DNA from: Choristoneura fumiferana
Lineage: Eukaryota; Arthropoda; Insecta; Lepidoptera; Tortricidae
Length of the DNA stretch: 64,000 nt
Assembly: GCF_025370935.1 (NCBI RefSeq)
Contig: NC_133498.1
Location: 5,006,260-5,070,259 of the forward strand
Direction of reading: 5' to 3'
In this document: positions 1 to 11,209 of the stretch, piece after piece
Layout: every line of letters starts with the position of its first letter
Numbering within the stretch: the stretch's first letter is position 1
The notes under the pieces: model-generated
Databases searched by the model: none
Told to the model about the DNA's origin: nothing
Seen by the model: only the letters and a program-made list of their open reading frames with translations
Position numbers and translations under genes: made by a program

Positions 1-329
1 ACTTGTGAATGAATAACTTCGACGTTTAGGAACCCATTTATGTTCTAAAAACGTTATTTCACAGTCTAAACAGATATGTTATTGAAACGTATTGTAGAAT
101 CGTGATGAAATATCTAGGTGTTTGAATTAACTAAACTGTGCAGAGTTCTTCAAATAGCAGGTCTTTTTAATATTGCTAAATAATTTTCGACTTAATCTTA
201 TATTTGCTTATAAAAAATACCTAACCCCGGCCGTGATGCGACGGTTCTACTGCTATATTAGAATAGACGACAGGCAAAAGTTTGCTTGAGAGCAAGAAGG
301 TTTTACCAACTTTAACTGAATTGTAATTT
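1..329. other. AT-rich stretch without recognised feature
   Basis: No reading frame, repeat or RNA gene could be recognised here. Confidence 0.5.
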
Positions 330-395
330 TCTTTCTGTAAACCTGTTTTCTGTATCGCCTACTATACAATAAAGAGTCATTGTCTCGTATTGTGA
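330..395 (+). repeat. Non-LTR retrotransposon 3' tail (tail-1)
   Basis: A short stub matching the 3' end of the element at 39945-41004: a pyrimidine-rich run, then ACAATAAAGAGTCATTG with a polyadenylation signal and a degraded ATTGT tail. Only the last ~65 bases remain, as expected from 5' truncation during target-primed insertion. Related stubs lie at 29690-29755 and, inverted, at 46575-46690. Confidence 0.6.
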
Positions 396-1489
396 ATTCT
401 TGCCAGGTTAGGTTGTAACTTGGTGCATTTTACTACAAAATACACCAATGGTAAGGCCTGTTTGGTATAGTGCCCGCCAGTTCCCTAGTACCTGCAACAT
501 CAAATTACCTTTAATGCTCCCACCTGATGTGTGTGGTTGTTGACTCTGCTGCACATTGCTCTGCTCCAGTTTGGTGCTGACCGTATTCCACATGTCAAAC
601 ATGTTCAACATATTGCCCCGGGGGCACCAACACAATCACAACATAACACACAACATATTCACTGGAAAAAAAGTCAAGTGTCAAGACCTCTCGTCCGCCG
701 TATAAAACTTAATTCTATACACTGATCCCTTATTATTTGTATTTTATTTATTTTAATATTGCGTTTTTATAAATACTATTTTGTTCTACAATATAAACTT
801 TCTCAAATCGTCAACTAATGTAAATACGCTATGTTTTTCTACTTATTCGGTTTAAATATCAGTCTAAAATTTCGTTCGTAAGGTTTTGGGTATTTGCTTG
901 GGAAGTTAATTTTTTATACTATTTGTGAATGCTATTGCGATTAAATGCGTATAAATTTGTTTTTTTTTTTTACTGGATATTGTCGTTTCGAGCTGCGCGG
1001 TGTTTATGTTTTAATAAAGTTCCGTCCCTTTTTTTCCTCTTCATAGTCCTTCACTTCTCACTCTTCTTTATTTTGATCTTTGGAACGTTTCAGAAGCGTC
1101 ATTTTTTTAGATGTTTTTTGCCCGAGTTCTCCTATGCACTGGAGTGCAGTTGCAGTGGGGGGTATTAACTCTGGGGGTGGGGGGTGTTCGGAAGCGGTTG
1201 GCTACTGCGCATGCCTGCCATCGACCCGCGTGGAGCCAACACTACTTTTCTTGCTATACATTAGGTAGTCTTATGGTCTATGGTATATATCCCACTGTAT
1301 TATGTCATTCACTTTGATGTCGCCAGCTCTATGTATAAGTATGTGCGAGATTTCTTTGTGTTTCGCCTCCTGTAATGTTTGCGAAAGCTTTTGTTCGAGA
1401 TAGATCGGTTTCAACTGGTTATTTTCGGTTTAAAGCAGTTTTAGTTGAGTTAAAAGTTTAACCGGGACAACTTATGTAGCAGACGAGCT
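396..1489. other. No supported gene; G-rich patch and weak open frames
   Basis: A minus-strand frame at 408-635 is Gln-rich for about 30 residues and lies downstream of a good acceptor-like site (pyrimidine run then CCAG near 665), but that join runs into an in-frame TGA, so no exon is called. At 1156-1191 several runs of five to six G occur in series. The remainder is AT-rich. Confidence 0.4.
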
Positions 1490-1797
1490 ATGAGGGCTAT
1501 CGCTTGTGAATTCGCCGCTAGAGGCGCTAGTGTAGCGTGAGGTCTCCGAAATGTCAAATCTCATAGTTTTTGGGTGAGCTACGCGGGTTTATTTATAATT
1601 AGAATAATTTTGTGAATATTTTGCATTACCTGAAATTAATTATGGCAATTATGCGATAAGGGGCAATGAATGTCTGTGTTTTGAGACAGTTTTGTCTTTC
1701 GAAAACTTTTGTCCTCCCTTTTTTTCCGAACAAAACGGGACTACGCAAGACTGTGGTTGCTCGATATTTTTATGGTACGTTTAACGATAGCCCTCAT
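1490..1797. mobile_element. MITE with ATGAGGGCTATCG inverted ends, copy 1
   Basis: The stretch begins ATGAGGGCTATCG and ends with its reverse complement, 308 bp, no coding sequence. A second copy in opposite orientation at 51129-51553 shares over 200 bp internally, including a CTAGAGGCGCTAG-like block. This copy lacks about 115 bp present in the other. The termini are clear; the superfamily is not, because no convincing TSD is seen. Confidence 0.75.
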
Positions 1798-2509
1798 TCC
1801 GTTATATGCCCAAGTTCTTTGGCAAAATAAATCGGCAATTTATAACTATACCTATAAGAAAAAATGTCATTGACAGACACAGCCTAAACCACTAGAGCTA
1901 TTTAAGTACTCGAAACGTGGCAAACATATTACTTGAGGGTCAAAGAAGCGAAATAAGAAAGGATTTCCGAAATTCCTACAGAATAGAGATAGCCAATTTC
2001 TTATTCTACCACGAGCAAAGCCGCGGGTTAAGGCTAGCCAATGTTGGTATGTAATGGTTTTTAGTTTAGCTTAGAAATATTACTTATGAATTAGAAAAAT
2101 AAAATAGTATCATAATATAAATATACACACAATATACAAATAATAGTGAAAAAATGCAATTATCAAGATCGTTTAGTTAGTCCCTCATGTGGGTGGATAA
2201 TATTTGGATTTTTGAGTTAAAATTAGTTTTACTTTAAAATGCGAGGGAGCGAAACGAGCAACCGTATCACTATCACGTTTGAATTATATGCATAAGCTAA
2301 CTACATGTATATGAATAAGGGGGCAAGTTGACATCGCTTGTATCAAATTGCGAGGACAAAAGCTCAAAACATAGATAAGTTTACCCTCCTACATAATGAT
2401 AATGAATGTCATATTGTCATCCCCGCGAGTGACGTCCCTATTGTCACGCACGTAACAATGCTTGACATCCAAGTGTCAGTTTGACATATGTCAAGCTACA
2501 AGTTTTTGG
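1798..2509. other. AT-rich stretch without recognised feature
   Basis: Nothing supportable. TGACAT/ATGTCA-like words cluster near 2404-2495 but do not form a clear element. Confidence 0.45.
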
Positions 2510-2525
2510 AAAAGTAATGCATATG

Positions 2526-2653
2526 GTCTGTCAAAAAAGAGAAGAAATTAAAAAGTGGCAACACTGTAGTCCTCCCTTTTTGGTTTGACAGGGTTTGAAA
2601 GGGATGACACTACAGTGTTGCCACTTTTTAATTTCTTCTCTTTTTTGACAGAC
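2526..2653. repeat. Perfect 45-bp inverted repeat at the 5' end of the retro-insertion
   Basis: Arms 2526-2570 and 2609-2653 are exact reverse complements around a 38-base loop. The left arm starts at the first base after the duplicated target site. This could be a self-primed (snap-back) cDNA end, or a MITE-derived hairpin in the source transcript. Confidence 0.8.
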
Positions 2654-2973
2654 TATAGATTCGATTTGTAGCATTCGAACATGGCGGATGTAGACGATAT
2701 CTCAGTTTGGTATTTCTGCTTCTTTGGCTAGTTGAAGTATAATTTTGATAGCGTTTTAACCTTAACAGTGAACAGTGATCACAAAATTCTATATTGCTCT
2801 CGTGTTTGACATTTTTGAATGCGCAAGTTGTCTCCGCGTGGTTTCTGGAATTTTGCTATCAAGTTGCAAAAACTACAATCACCGTACAACGTGAATAAGA
2901 AGAATATATTTATCTTTAATTTAACTGACGTTGGCCCAAGTCTTATGGCCGCCATTAAGAGGAATAAATAAAA
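2654..2973 (+). pseudogene. Retrocopied transcript of unknown parent, with a 50-residue open frame
   Basis: After the hairpin, an ATG at 2681 opens only 16 codons (start MADVDDIS). A second frame, 2819-2971, encodes 50 residues: basic (ten Lys/Arg against one Asp), starting MRKLSPRGFW and ending MAAIKRNK, with its TAA fused to the terminal A-run. A stop merging into the A-run with no 3' UTR suggests internal priming in an A-rich region, or chance. No family is recognised and no upstream promoter is visible, so I treat it as a dead copy. Confidence 0.35.
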
Positions 2974-2989
2974 AAAAGTAATGCATATG

Positions 2990-3345
2990 TTCAACTAGGT
3001 TATGCTGGCGGCTTGCCTTCATGAAAGTATTTTAAAAAGGCTACTTTCTTATCCCGTCGTAGATATTTTGATAAATCCTTTCTTAATTCATATATTATGA
3101 TACTTAAGGTTATATACATTGGTAGTAACCCTTATGAACTGGTTTGTGGCCAAAGAAATCGGCAAAATGCGAGTTACATTCACCAGGTTCCGAAATAAAA
3201 AGCTTAATTAAATTGTGCCTATTTACCTAGATATTTTGGCAGTATTTTATCGCGGGCTATGGACCTGGGAGCAACCTCCAATAAAAAAAAAAGTTAGCTG
3301 TCAAATGAGCAACCCTTAAATTAACAGATGACGAGGCGATATGGT
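2990..3345. other. Stretch without recognised feature
   Basis: AT-rich. A 28-bp imperfect direct repeat around GATATGGTCCAGG begins near 3322 and recurs near 3486, flanking the next element. Confidence 0.4.
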
Positions 3346-3480
3346 CCAGGGGGGGCTACTACGAAATTCGAAAATCGAAGTTCGTATCGTACCGTCCCTC
3401 TCACTCTTCTATTAAATAATATAAGCATCAGCGGGATGGCAAGATACGCAGTTCGAATTTTACACTTCATAGTATAGGGC
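3346..3480. mobile_element. Small inverted-repeat element (GGGCTACTACGAA family), copy 1
   Basis: It starts GGGCTACTACGAAATTCGAA and shares TTCGTATCGTACCGTCCCTC with a second copy at 62673-62785. The right end carries a degraded complement of the left end. Non-coding; a decayed MITE. Confidence 0.55.
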
Positions 3481-3904
3481 CTTATTAACTGATGACAAGG
3501 CAATATGGTCCAGGACCTTAGACCGAACGGACGAATTAAAAAAAAAGAAAAAAAAGCAACCCTTGTCCGAATCTATAATGGCCGCCCAAAACGCAGAAAT
3601 AGAAAGGAAAAACCCCGAAACGTTGCATTCACATGCTCGCGGCGTGCGGGACATTACGCAAGATTACGTTACGCGGCGCACACGCTGTTGGACAAGTGAG
3701 GTCGGATTTACAAGCGTCAGCGGCAGCGGTAGCGGGGGCGGGACTCATGCCGCTTGTCACTGGCGCAAAAGCCGTAGCGTAGGCCACTAGCGTTTACCCG
3801 AGAATGAATAATTAAATATCTTAGGTGGGACACTTTACACCAATAACATTTTCATGACAGGTGAAATATCGCTAGATGGCGTTGCAGTCTTGTTTGCTAT
3901 TGGC
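3481..3904. other. Intergenic, with a GC-rich patch at 3640-3790
   Basis: The patch is CpG-rich for this window and contains GCGGCAGCGGTAGCGGGGGC. No start codon, splice site or recognisable repeat accompanies it. A motif CGCTAGATGGCGTTG lies at 3870-3884 (see findings on AGATGGCG words). Confidence 0.35.
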
Positions 3905-4141
3905 TCATTCAGTTAAATCACAATCACAAATATGGTACAAATGCCAAAGTTGACAAACGGAATCTGGTAGCATGGTGTACGGTTGTGTTGCTTTGAAGAT
4001 GAGCTCTGGTTGAGTTCGACACGTGTCAGTTTAGTGTGGTGCTGGTGATAGATGGGTTTGTGTGATTTGTGTGTATTCTTACAGTGTGGAGGTGGAGGAA
4101 CTGCATGGACACGCATATTTTGCATAAACTTAGTTATCATA
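3905..4141 (-). repeat. Interspersed repeat (CTCACCCGCGACC family), partial
   Basis: The reverse complement matches the copy at 23690-23935 across the blocks around CTCAACCAGAG, CCACACTGTAAGAA and ATCACACAAACCC. Other copies: 28490-28620, 45410-45557, 50940-51110. Non-coding; class not assigned. This copy lacks the CTCACCCGCGACC end. Confidence 0.6.
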
Positions 4142-4701
4142 ACGTGGCGGGTGAGTAAAGAAATTATTTTAGTTCATTGAAATGTAATTTACAATACTTG
4201 AGCCTGCGCTAACTGGCCTGTCATAGAAACCCTCGTTAAACAAGCCTCAAACTACGGAAAACTTGTAATATTTTGTAATTTTGTTTTAGGATTTATTTCA
4301 GGGCCATCGTGTAGAACCTTTTAGGTTAGGTAAGGTTAGTTTTATAAAAATCCTGAAATATTTACAGTTTCATAAATATTAAACAGTTGGGAACGTTATT
4401 CGCCGAAACATTAGTAAACCCTATTACATACAGAGTGATTCAGGAGAAGTAAGCACGACCAACCCTTCCGGATTCAGTTAGTTAAGGCTACTATTGTAGC
4501 AGTGTTAGTAAAATTTACGTATTTTTTTAAATATTGAAAACAAAAAGTACCCACTTATTAAATTATTTACAATGTACATGGTTACTCTACATTTTAAAGT
4601 GTAGTACTTTTACTTGGACAATGATTGTGAACGATCCATTAATAATTACTGAAGGTCCCAACATTCTTGCCTTTTGAATCTTTTAATTGTAGAACTTTTA
4701 T
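4142..4701. other. Stretch without recognised feature
   Basis: AT-rich non-coding sequence; no gene or repeat identified. Confidence 0.45.
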
Positions 4702-4810
4702 CAGCCCAGTCAATATACGTCCCACTGGGCACAGGTCTCCTATCAGAAAGGGATTGGGCCATAGTTTCCACGTGTGCCCAGTGCAGATTGGAAACTCAAG
4801 CATTACATCT
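4702..4810 (-). mobile_element. SINE-A fragment (3' half)
   Basis: Minus-strand match to the 3' half of SINE-A (words TATACGTCCCACTGGGCACAG and GGGCCATAG on the plus strand). The tRNA-like head is absent. Confidence 0.65.
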
Positions 4811-4835
4811 GTCTAGAGAAAAAAATATCTTGTGG

Positions 4836-5017
4836 TACAGTCACCAGGTCACCAGTACCAATATTTGATACAACAAGGCCTGCATAAATTTTACACGTGG
4901 GAATTATGGCCCAAGCCCTTTCTGACAGGGATACGACTCTATTTCTAAAGCCGCGCCGGTAGGACGTGTCGTATTTTTGCACGCTCCGCTGTATGCTGCT
5001 TAATGCAGGTGACTGTA
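4836..5017. mobile_element. MITE, TACAGTCACC family, copy with internal SINE-like patch
   Basis: Ends are TACAGTCACC and its complement GGTGACTGTA. Internal words (GATACGACTC, TAGGACGTGTC, GCACGCTCCGCTG) match the copies at 19020-19147 and 28309-28448. About 33 bp at 4893-4925 resemble SINE-A (GTGGGAATTATGGCCCAAGC), absent from the other copies, suggesting a captured or inserted fragment. Confidence 0.75.
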
Positions 5018-6648
5018 CACAGAGACAGGGGTGTTTTAAATCCTAATTTTTATTCGAATGTTTATTGCTGCTTAAAAAGCTTTAGATGTCTGCCTCCCAT
5101 CGCTTGGACCACACAGTCCCCAAGTGAAAGTAACTGCCAAAATCTCTAGAAAGTGCGCGAGAGTCGGCTTGATCGATGCCATAATTATTATCACCCATTA
5201 TACGAGATATGCTAAAATCGAGCCGGATGCGTGAGGCTTACAATAAATTTAGTTGTGAAATTTTTATGTTTTTTAAAATATTAGGCAGTCCGAGGAGATT
5301 CTTAGATTATTGCGTAATTTAAAAAAAAAAAGTTTTTTTTTAATACTAGGTGGCTGGCAACATCGTCTGTGTCCTGAACTTTACATGTTCCGTGGTTAAA
5401 ATATAGCCTATGCTACTCGCTGTTAATAGTTTTGTTTAGGTGAAAGAATAAAAAATATATATGTATGTTCATTCCTTACATAATAGCAGACAAGCGCACG
5501 CAGCCAAATTTTTCTCTTTTTAAATTTATTAAGATTTAGTTTATTAGTTTTTATTGGCTGTAAAAAAAAAGTTGCTTTAATAGAAAGAAACATTCGTTTT
5601 TTTTTTAATTCTATAATCCTTTACACTAAATTAAGGCTTAGATTAATTTTAATAAAAAAATACTATTGGTAGTTTAAAACACAGTCAATTATTTCTCTAT
5701 TCACTTACTTAGAACGAATAAAATTGCCAAACAATTATCTTTGTGAGATGAATAAAAACGAACTATCAATATTCTTAATTGATGCAACAATTCACCGCGC
5801 CCTCGTAGCATGCAAAAGCTAGCAAATTATAATAAAATACACGTCGAATGTAATGAATTTAATTATTTAATAAAATATACAAATCTATCTATAATCTATG
5901 TATATAATGAATGGCGTCTTATATTCAAAGATCGATTACGGTTTCGAATATTCATACCATTCTTCTTAAAAAAATACTATTTGCAAAGCTGCCAGACGTA
6001 AAAATTGCCAACGAAAAGGCTGATTTACTTTTTTCTGTTTTGAAAATGGCCAGTAACATTTAGAGCTGTCAATATGACTGGCACTCAGTGGGCATAGGAC
6101 ATGCCACAATAATTAAAAAAGTTGCGCACGCTGCTGAGCAAAAGGTCAATATCAGAGGCTAGGGAGTGTTTTTTTTTTATTTATTTTTGGCTTAAACCAA
6201 AGGGTACTCCGATCATACTGAAAACAGACATTATTTTTTTCCGTTGCCTTGTATGTTTACTTCGCTTTTTATGTGTTTACTTACCCTTTTCCAGGCAAAG
6301 TGCATATAGCAACCACATAAATGTACACAAATATTTGGCCTTACTAAGTATACAATACGATAGCAAATCATTTGAATTCGTTGAAATATTATTCGTTTAT
6401 TAAATTAATCCCTCATAGGTTATACCTACAACATAAAACTATGATTTATTTTGTGGTAGCACATCTAAATTCGCGGGACCTGAAAAAGGGTTAGCAAATA
6501 CCTACATTTAAAGAAATATTATATTCCTGGTTCTATTTCAGTCAAATCAAAACTTGTTTTACTGCATCGGGTATTCATCGTCGTAATCATTACTATCAGT
6601 CTGTCTGTTACGTCCACACACGTAACTACCGAACTGATTAAGACAAAA
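5018..6648. other. Long AT-rich stretch without recognised feature
   Basis: Homopolymer A and T runs dominate. Short frames exist but none has family features, splice context or a start worth calling. Confidence 0.45.
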
Positions 6649-6864
6649 TCCATACTAATATTATAAATGCGAAAGTGTGTTGTGTGTTTGTCCGTCTTTC
6701 ACGTCGAAACGGAGCGACGGATCGCCGTGATTTTTGGCATGGAGATAGTTTATGGGCCAGAGAGTGACATAGACTACTTTTTATCCCGGAAAAATGCACA
6801 GTTCCCGAGGGGACAGTGCGCGATAACCGAATTCCACGCGGGCGAGGCCGCGGGCAAAAGCTAG
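6649..6864 (+). mobile_element. Non-autonomous Helitron (Lep1-like), near complete
   Basis: It begins TCCATACTAATATTATAAA after an A and ends CTAG before a T, the A/T insertion habit of Helitrons. A GC-rich stem (CGCGGGC..GCCGCGGGC) lies about ten bases before CTAG, as expected for the Helitron 3' hairpin. 216 bp, no coding capacity, so it needs replication proteins made elsewhere. The most complete plus-strand copy here; other copies are described relative to it. Confidence 0.8.
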
Positions 6865-8440
6865 TTTGCTATAAAGTTAGTTTGAGAGCCAGGGAAGGAC
6901 ATAGCACTGATTTTTCCGGAAAAATATATAACATACAACCAATTTATCCGCTGTAGTGGAAAAGGCAAAAGACCTATTAAAATTAATTCATAAATTTGAC
7001 GAAAAGTAGGGACATTAAAAAGCCCAGTTTTATTCTAAGATTTTGTTCTGCATTTACTGTTTTGTTTTTGTGTGTTTGTGTGTATGTTCGTAGTTTAGTT
7101 ACGACTCTACAGGCGGCTATTGTCGCTAACGTTTTGGTGCACAGGTTTGTCTGTACTTTCACTATTTCGCAATACTTATTTTTAGACACTCGGTTAACTT
7201 AACGCATTTGAATACCTTTTTCTTTGCAAGAGATGTTAACAAATTTCGCGTTTGGTGTGAAGTTTTTTTAATAGGCGTGTCTTTATAATGCCAGGCTGAA
7301 TTTTTGGCGGATCATTTTACCGATTTTTTGTTGCGGAATTTTGTATGAGTTAAATGAGTATAAAATTTTGAGAGGAAAAATTGCTTCCTTAATTTTGGCT
7401 TCAATTTTGGTCATATTGAAAACCAGATCTTCAATTTTTTTTATTTTTCCTGGTCACTAGGTGATTTGTAAATAGTATTGCAATAATCACCAATATCACC
7501 AAAATTGAGGCATTGAGAAAACTTGTCAAAAAATACTAAAAATATAGAGAGGTAGAGCTTATAATTTATAACTTAATTATGATATAAATATTTGAAATCC
7601 TGTCTTCCGGGTAAAAAATATATATTAAAAACAAACAACTCTAGAAGCAATTGCGGTTGTCTGATCTCGTGTAGGTACTCAGTCGCTTGTTTTTAAGCAA
7701 TAACAAGTAAAATCCTTTCTAATCAACAGCAAACACGATTCGACCTAAAAACACCTAAAAAGATAACGTATATCTTAAAAAACAAATATTCTTTAAAAAA
7801 CGCCCTTCAGCCCCGAAAGAGAAAAAATATTTCCCAACGGTTTCCCAACGCACGCTGTCTCTTTCGCACGCGGGGGTATTGTGTATCGCTGTCTCGCTCG
7901 CACGAGTGCAACACGAGATCTCATGCAACTGCATAACCTTGATACATTGCAAGTTTCGTGATAGATAATTAGTGTACAGGTTATTATTTGCGGCCTATTC
8001 GTTATTTTTAATACGAAGTTATTTTTCTTTTTTGCACTTTTAATTTAATAAGTTATTACTAAATTGGCAATTAATAATTTAAGGAAATTAAAAAAAAGTA
8101 TATACAGCCGTTTTTTTGTATTTTAAAAATCCGTTTACTTATATTTTTTAAGAAAAAAATGTGATAAAAAAAAAGTTTATTTTCGAATACAACGCCATTA
8201 TTTAATAGGCGTCACTTTGTTTATTACAACAATTCGAATATTAAATAAACAAGCCTGTTTTTCTTATTAATACCTTTGTCCTAAGCCACAAATTAAAAAA
8301 CCGAAACCGACCTGAACCAATCTTGATACTAGAAACGGACGAAAAATCTCAACATACGATAAAAAAACTCACATCCAAAAAAAATGCAATCCATACACGA
8401 CACTACACAACACTAGCGTGAGCGTTTATCAATTGTTTTT
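6865..8440. other. AT-rich stretch without supported gene
   Basis: A short Helitron-like scrap is possible at 6880-6930. Near 7840-7930 the base composition is more balanced but shows no coherent frame. Otherwise A/T-rich non-coding sequence. Confidence 0.4.
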
Positions 8441-8546
8441 GCCGCGATTTTTTGGCGCGTTTCAGTGCGATTTCGGCCACACGGCCATGCGCGGTGCTTC
8501 GGCGACACAAACTGAGTTTTGTCTGCGCAAACGCAGGACGGTGAAG
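8441..8546 (+). promoter_or_regulatory. Possible promoter and untranslated first exon
   Basis: A CpG-rich island in AT-rich surroundings contains GGCCATGCGCGG (similar to an NRF-1-type site), an initiator-like TTTCAGTGC near 8460, and potential donors ACG|GTGAAG (8541) and AAG|GTACGG (8547). No start codon with an extended frame follows. Inferred from composition and splice-like words only. Confidence 0.25.
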
Positions 8547-8700
8547 GTACGGCATTCAATTTAGCAGTCACTTTAAAAAGGAGGATAGATACATGGAGTG
8601 TGGTCTAGGTTTTGGTTTGCCTTTTGATGATCTAAGCTTTCTGACAATATGGTCAACATCTGGTGAAGATCTGTACAATACTATGGTTGCAATAAACGAC

Positions 8701-8725
8701 TAATAATAATAATAATAATAATAAT
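8701..8725. repeat. (TAA)n microsatellite
   Basis: About eight uninterrupted TAA units. Confidence 0.9.
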
Positions 8726-9042
8726 GGTTGAGGCATATAGTAATTTTGTACTTTTTTGTTAAATCTGTGAAAAATTTAAGTAATGTTTGAATGCTAGTAC
8801 TAGCACAAATAGATGTATATCTTGCAAGTTCTTACCTAGTCTCATATAATTGAGCAGTTCATAATTCCGGTAACTGCCAGTAAATTCGATTAACTTCCCA
8901 CTGGAAATTCAAAAAATCACATGCACTGCAAAGTTTCATGTCTCTGGATGGTAAAAATATCCTATGTATATCATATAGGTATATTATATCTTACGTTTTA
9001 TATTACTCGACTAATTTTATTAATCTAAAAGTGTACGAGCGT

Positions 9043-9180
9043 GATGCGTGTTAATACTTCACGCCAAAAGGGCTGAACAGATTTGAGTGAAATTTGATAT
9101 GAACACATAGGCTGCTTTTAAAACTTGTAAAATCCCACAATTGAAGTAGATTTAATAAATTTAGACGGTGTTTTTTAAAT
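9043..9180 (+). mobile_element. Decayed Helitron fragment
   Basis: Resembles the middle of the long Helitron at 49599-49948 (AGGGCTGAACAGATTTGAG, ACACATAGGCTGCTTTTA). Both ends are lost. Confidence 0.4.
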
Positions 9181-9414
9181 AACGTTGAGTAAAATCACGA
9201 TGTGTGTATGTCTGTCTTCCTACTTATCGTTTGCAATAAGGGCAACCTTCATACCAAATTTCAAGTTTCTAGGACAACCGGACAGCTGAAAAACCTATAA
9301 GTACCTTATACATAGGTTTTTCGGTTACGGCAATTTGTATGGGTAGGTACTTACACATTTTTAATGATTCCATCTTTTGAATTCGTTGACACAGAAATTT
9401 GTTTTATCAGACAT

Positions 9415-9560
9415 AGACATTAGACATAACTTTATTTCGACATCAATAAAATAATACAGGTCCAAGAATTCGTAGATTTGAGCACAAGACATTCGTATTA
9501 TTCATAAAATATCTGTTCCGACCGGGGATCGAACCCAGAACTCAAGCTTCATAGTCAAAA
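9415..9560 (-). mobile_element. SINE-B remnant
   Basis: Carries the complement of the B-box region (GGGGATCGAACCC) and the adjoining AATATCTGTTCCGACCGG, as in the copies at 53884-54117 and 59072-59325. Divergent; A-box region largely lost. Confidence 0.6.
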
Positions 9561-9901
9561 ACACAAACTAAATCGACATCATTCATCCCCTCTCCTACTC
9601 GACCTAAAACTCTTTTCAACACCGTCCCTTCCCGTGCCAAATATATAAAAGCATAACATATTAAATTTATAAAGTTTAAAATTAGTTTGTTGTGACAGGA
9701 GCAAACTGAAAGGCGGGAAAGTAGCAGTTCCACATTTTGACATCTGTCACTGTCACAAATTGAGCAACATTCTGTCCCTCTCAAAAGTCAACAAGCCATT
9801 TACTTACATATTAAAATATGGCCACTAAAGATGAACTATCCCAAAAGTGGGACGCAGAAATATTTGCGTTTTTATTTCTGTACTTTATGTAGTCATAAAT
9901 T

Positions 9902-9995
9902 ACTAAGCCCGCGTCTTTCTATCTATCCCGCGGGATCCCGCGGGAACTATGCGCTTTTCCGGGATAAAAAGTATCCTATGTCCTTCCCGGGGTCT
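9902..9995 (-). mobile_element. Helitron 3' fragment
   Basis: Minus-strand copy of the Helitron 3' part (CCCGCGGGAACTATGCGC, TTCCGGGATAAAAAGTATCC). A small duplication makes CCCGCGGGATCCCGCGGG. Truncated on the right. Confidence 0.6.
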
Positions 9996-10034
9996 TATTT
10001 GGCCTGCATTGGGTGGGGGTATTGCATATAATAT

Positions 10035-10212
10035 TAATAGATATCATTTAATAATATTGTAAATCTGTTTAAAAAAATATATACCTCGTTGAGTTTCTTG
10101 CCGGATTCTTCTCAACAGAGGTTTTTCCGAACCAGTGGTAGATTTTTTTTGACATTCATAGTGCTTGTTATATCCTAAATTGAATAAAGATATTTTGACT
10201 TTGACTTTGACT
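10035..10212 (+). mobile_element. Non-LTR retrotransposon 3' end with (TTTGAC)n tail (tail-2)
   Basis: Block around CTCGTTGAGTTTCTTGCCGG and GGTTTTTCCGAACC, then AATAAAGATATT and a TTTGAC microsatellite. A 5'-truncated stub; near-identical copy at 24700-24992, inverted copy at 50465-50580. Microsatellite-type tails are known for CR1/L2-type and RTE-type elements; clade not resolved. Confidence 0.7.
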
Positions 10213-11209
10213 TTGGCAATGGAATACTGGATGTTTGTAATTTATAATTTTCATGTAAGTACCTAAGTAACGGTTTTATTTTTTTTTTTGTTTTAATTGC
10301 TATGGGCTTTTACTTGAATAAATATTATTGCTTTCTAATTCAGTTAAAATTTTGCTCTTAATATGGGTAACACGATAACTTTCAAGTTTCTAAGCACAAC
10401 TAGTGTCCGACACTGGTTCTGTATCCTGTCCACAATAGGACAGATTTGCAAAAAGGGTCCAATCAATTCGCAACACCCCTTGAATGACGAGCAACTCCAT
10501 ATGCGGACTGCAGGGGTGAATTTTTGATTGTGATTCAAAAAATCTATTATTCGCACGGGTTTTGGCAAATTTGCGATGGTCAACATCTGTTTAGTGTAAA
10601 TTGCAGAGATAATTTATAATTCCATACTTACCCCATACTTTTATAATCAAGTTAGGAATAAATTCGCCTTCATGAATGAAAAATGTAAATAAATTGACTT
10701 GCTTTTACAAACTTTTTTTCAGTCCTGCTAAAGTATTTCACAATTTATCAGCAGGATACAGTCTCTATATAATAATACTTAAGTAATGAATGTGTAGTGA
10801 AAATTGCATAAATATTTATATTGTTACTGTTTTATGGAAGAGTTTCTATTTCGAACTAACACTTTAGGAGCTTATTCATTTATTTCTTTTCAATTGTATG
10901 TGTTTTTTTGTAAAACATAGAGTTATACCTACACACACACACACACACAATATACTCAATACTTACCCAAAAAAAAATAGGGGCTATGTTATTTTTAATT
11001 GGAAAACGAAAATACTAATAAATATTTATCTGTAACGCTCCTTGTCTAAAAGTGATTTTATTAACGTAAGAACGTAACAATACAAATACTTTTCTTTCAA
11101 TTAAATGCATTAAAATAAAAACACAAATATATTTTTGGTTTCATTTTACCGATGGAACTCAAATGGCCCTTATTTTCTTTTATTTATTTTATTTCGGGTG
11201 TTTCGGATA
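10213..11209. other. No supported gene; (AC)n microsatellite at 10930-10949
   Basis: Apart from the AC repeat, nothing recognisable. A minus-strand frame at 10344-10586 has no family signature. Confidence 0.45.

Larger units (their letters stand above)
2510..2989 (+). mobile_element. Polyadenylated retro-insertion with target-site duplication
   Basis: The 16-bp word AAAAGTAATGCATATG occurs at 2510-2525 and 2974-2989 and flanks a 448-bp insert (2526-2973) ending AATAAATAAAAAAA. A long direct duplication plus a 3' A-run is the mark of LINE-mediated insertion of an RNA. Four of the 16 matched bases are A and could belong to the tail, so the true TSD is 12 to 16 bp. The insert begins with a perfect inverted repeat and continues with transcript-like sequence; the parent gene is not recognised. 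Confidence 0.65.

Noticed and set aside
408..635. Minus-strand Gln-rich frame as a second exon of the 29982-30501 gene
   Set aside because: The good acceptor near 665 gives the right phase but meets a TGA before the Gln-rich part, and no other acceptor fits.
929..1317. Three overlapping plus-strand frames of 62-79 residues
   Set aside because: Low-complexity, mutually overlapping, crossing a G-rich patch; no domain, no splice sites, no conserved copy.
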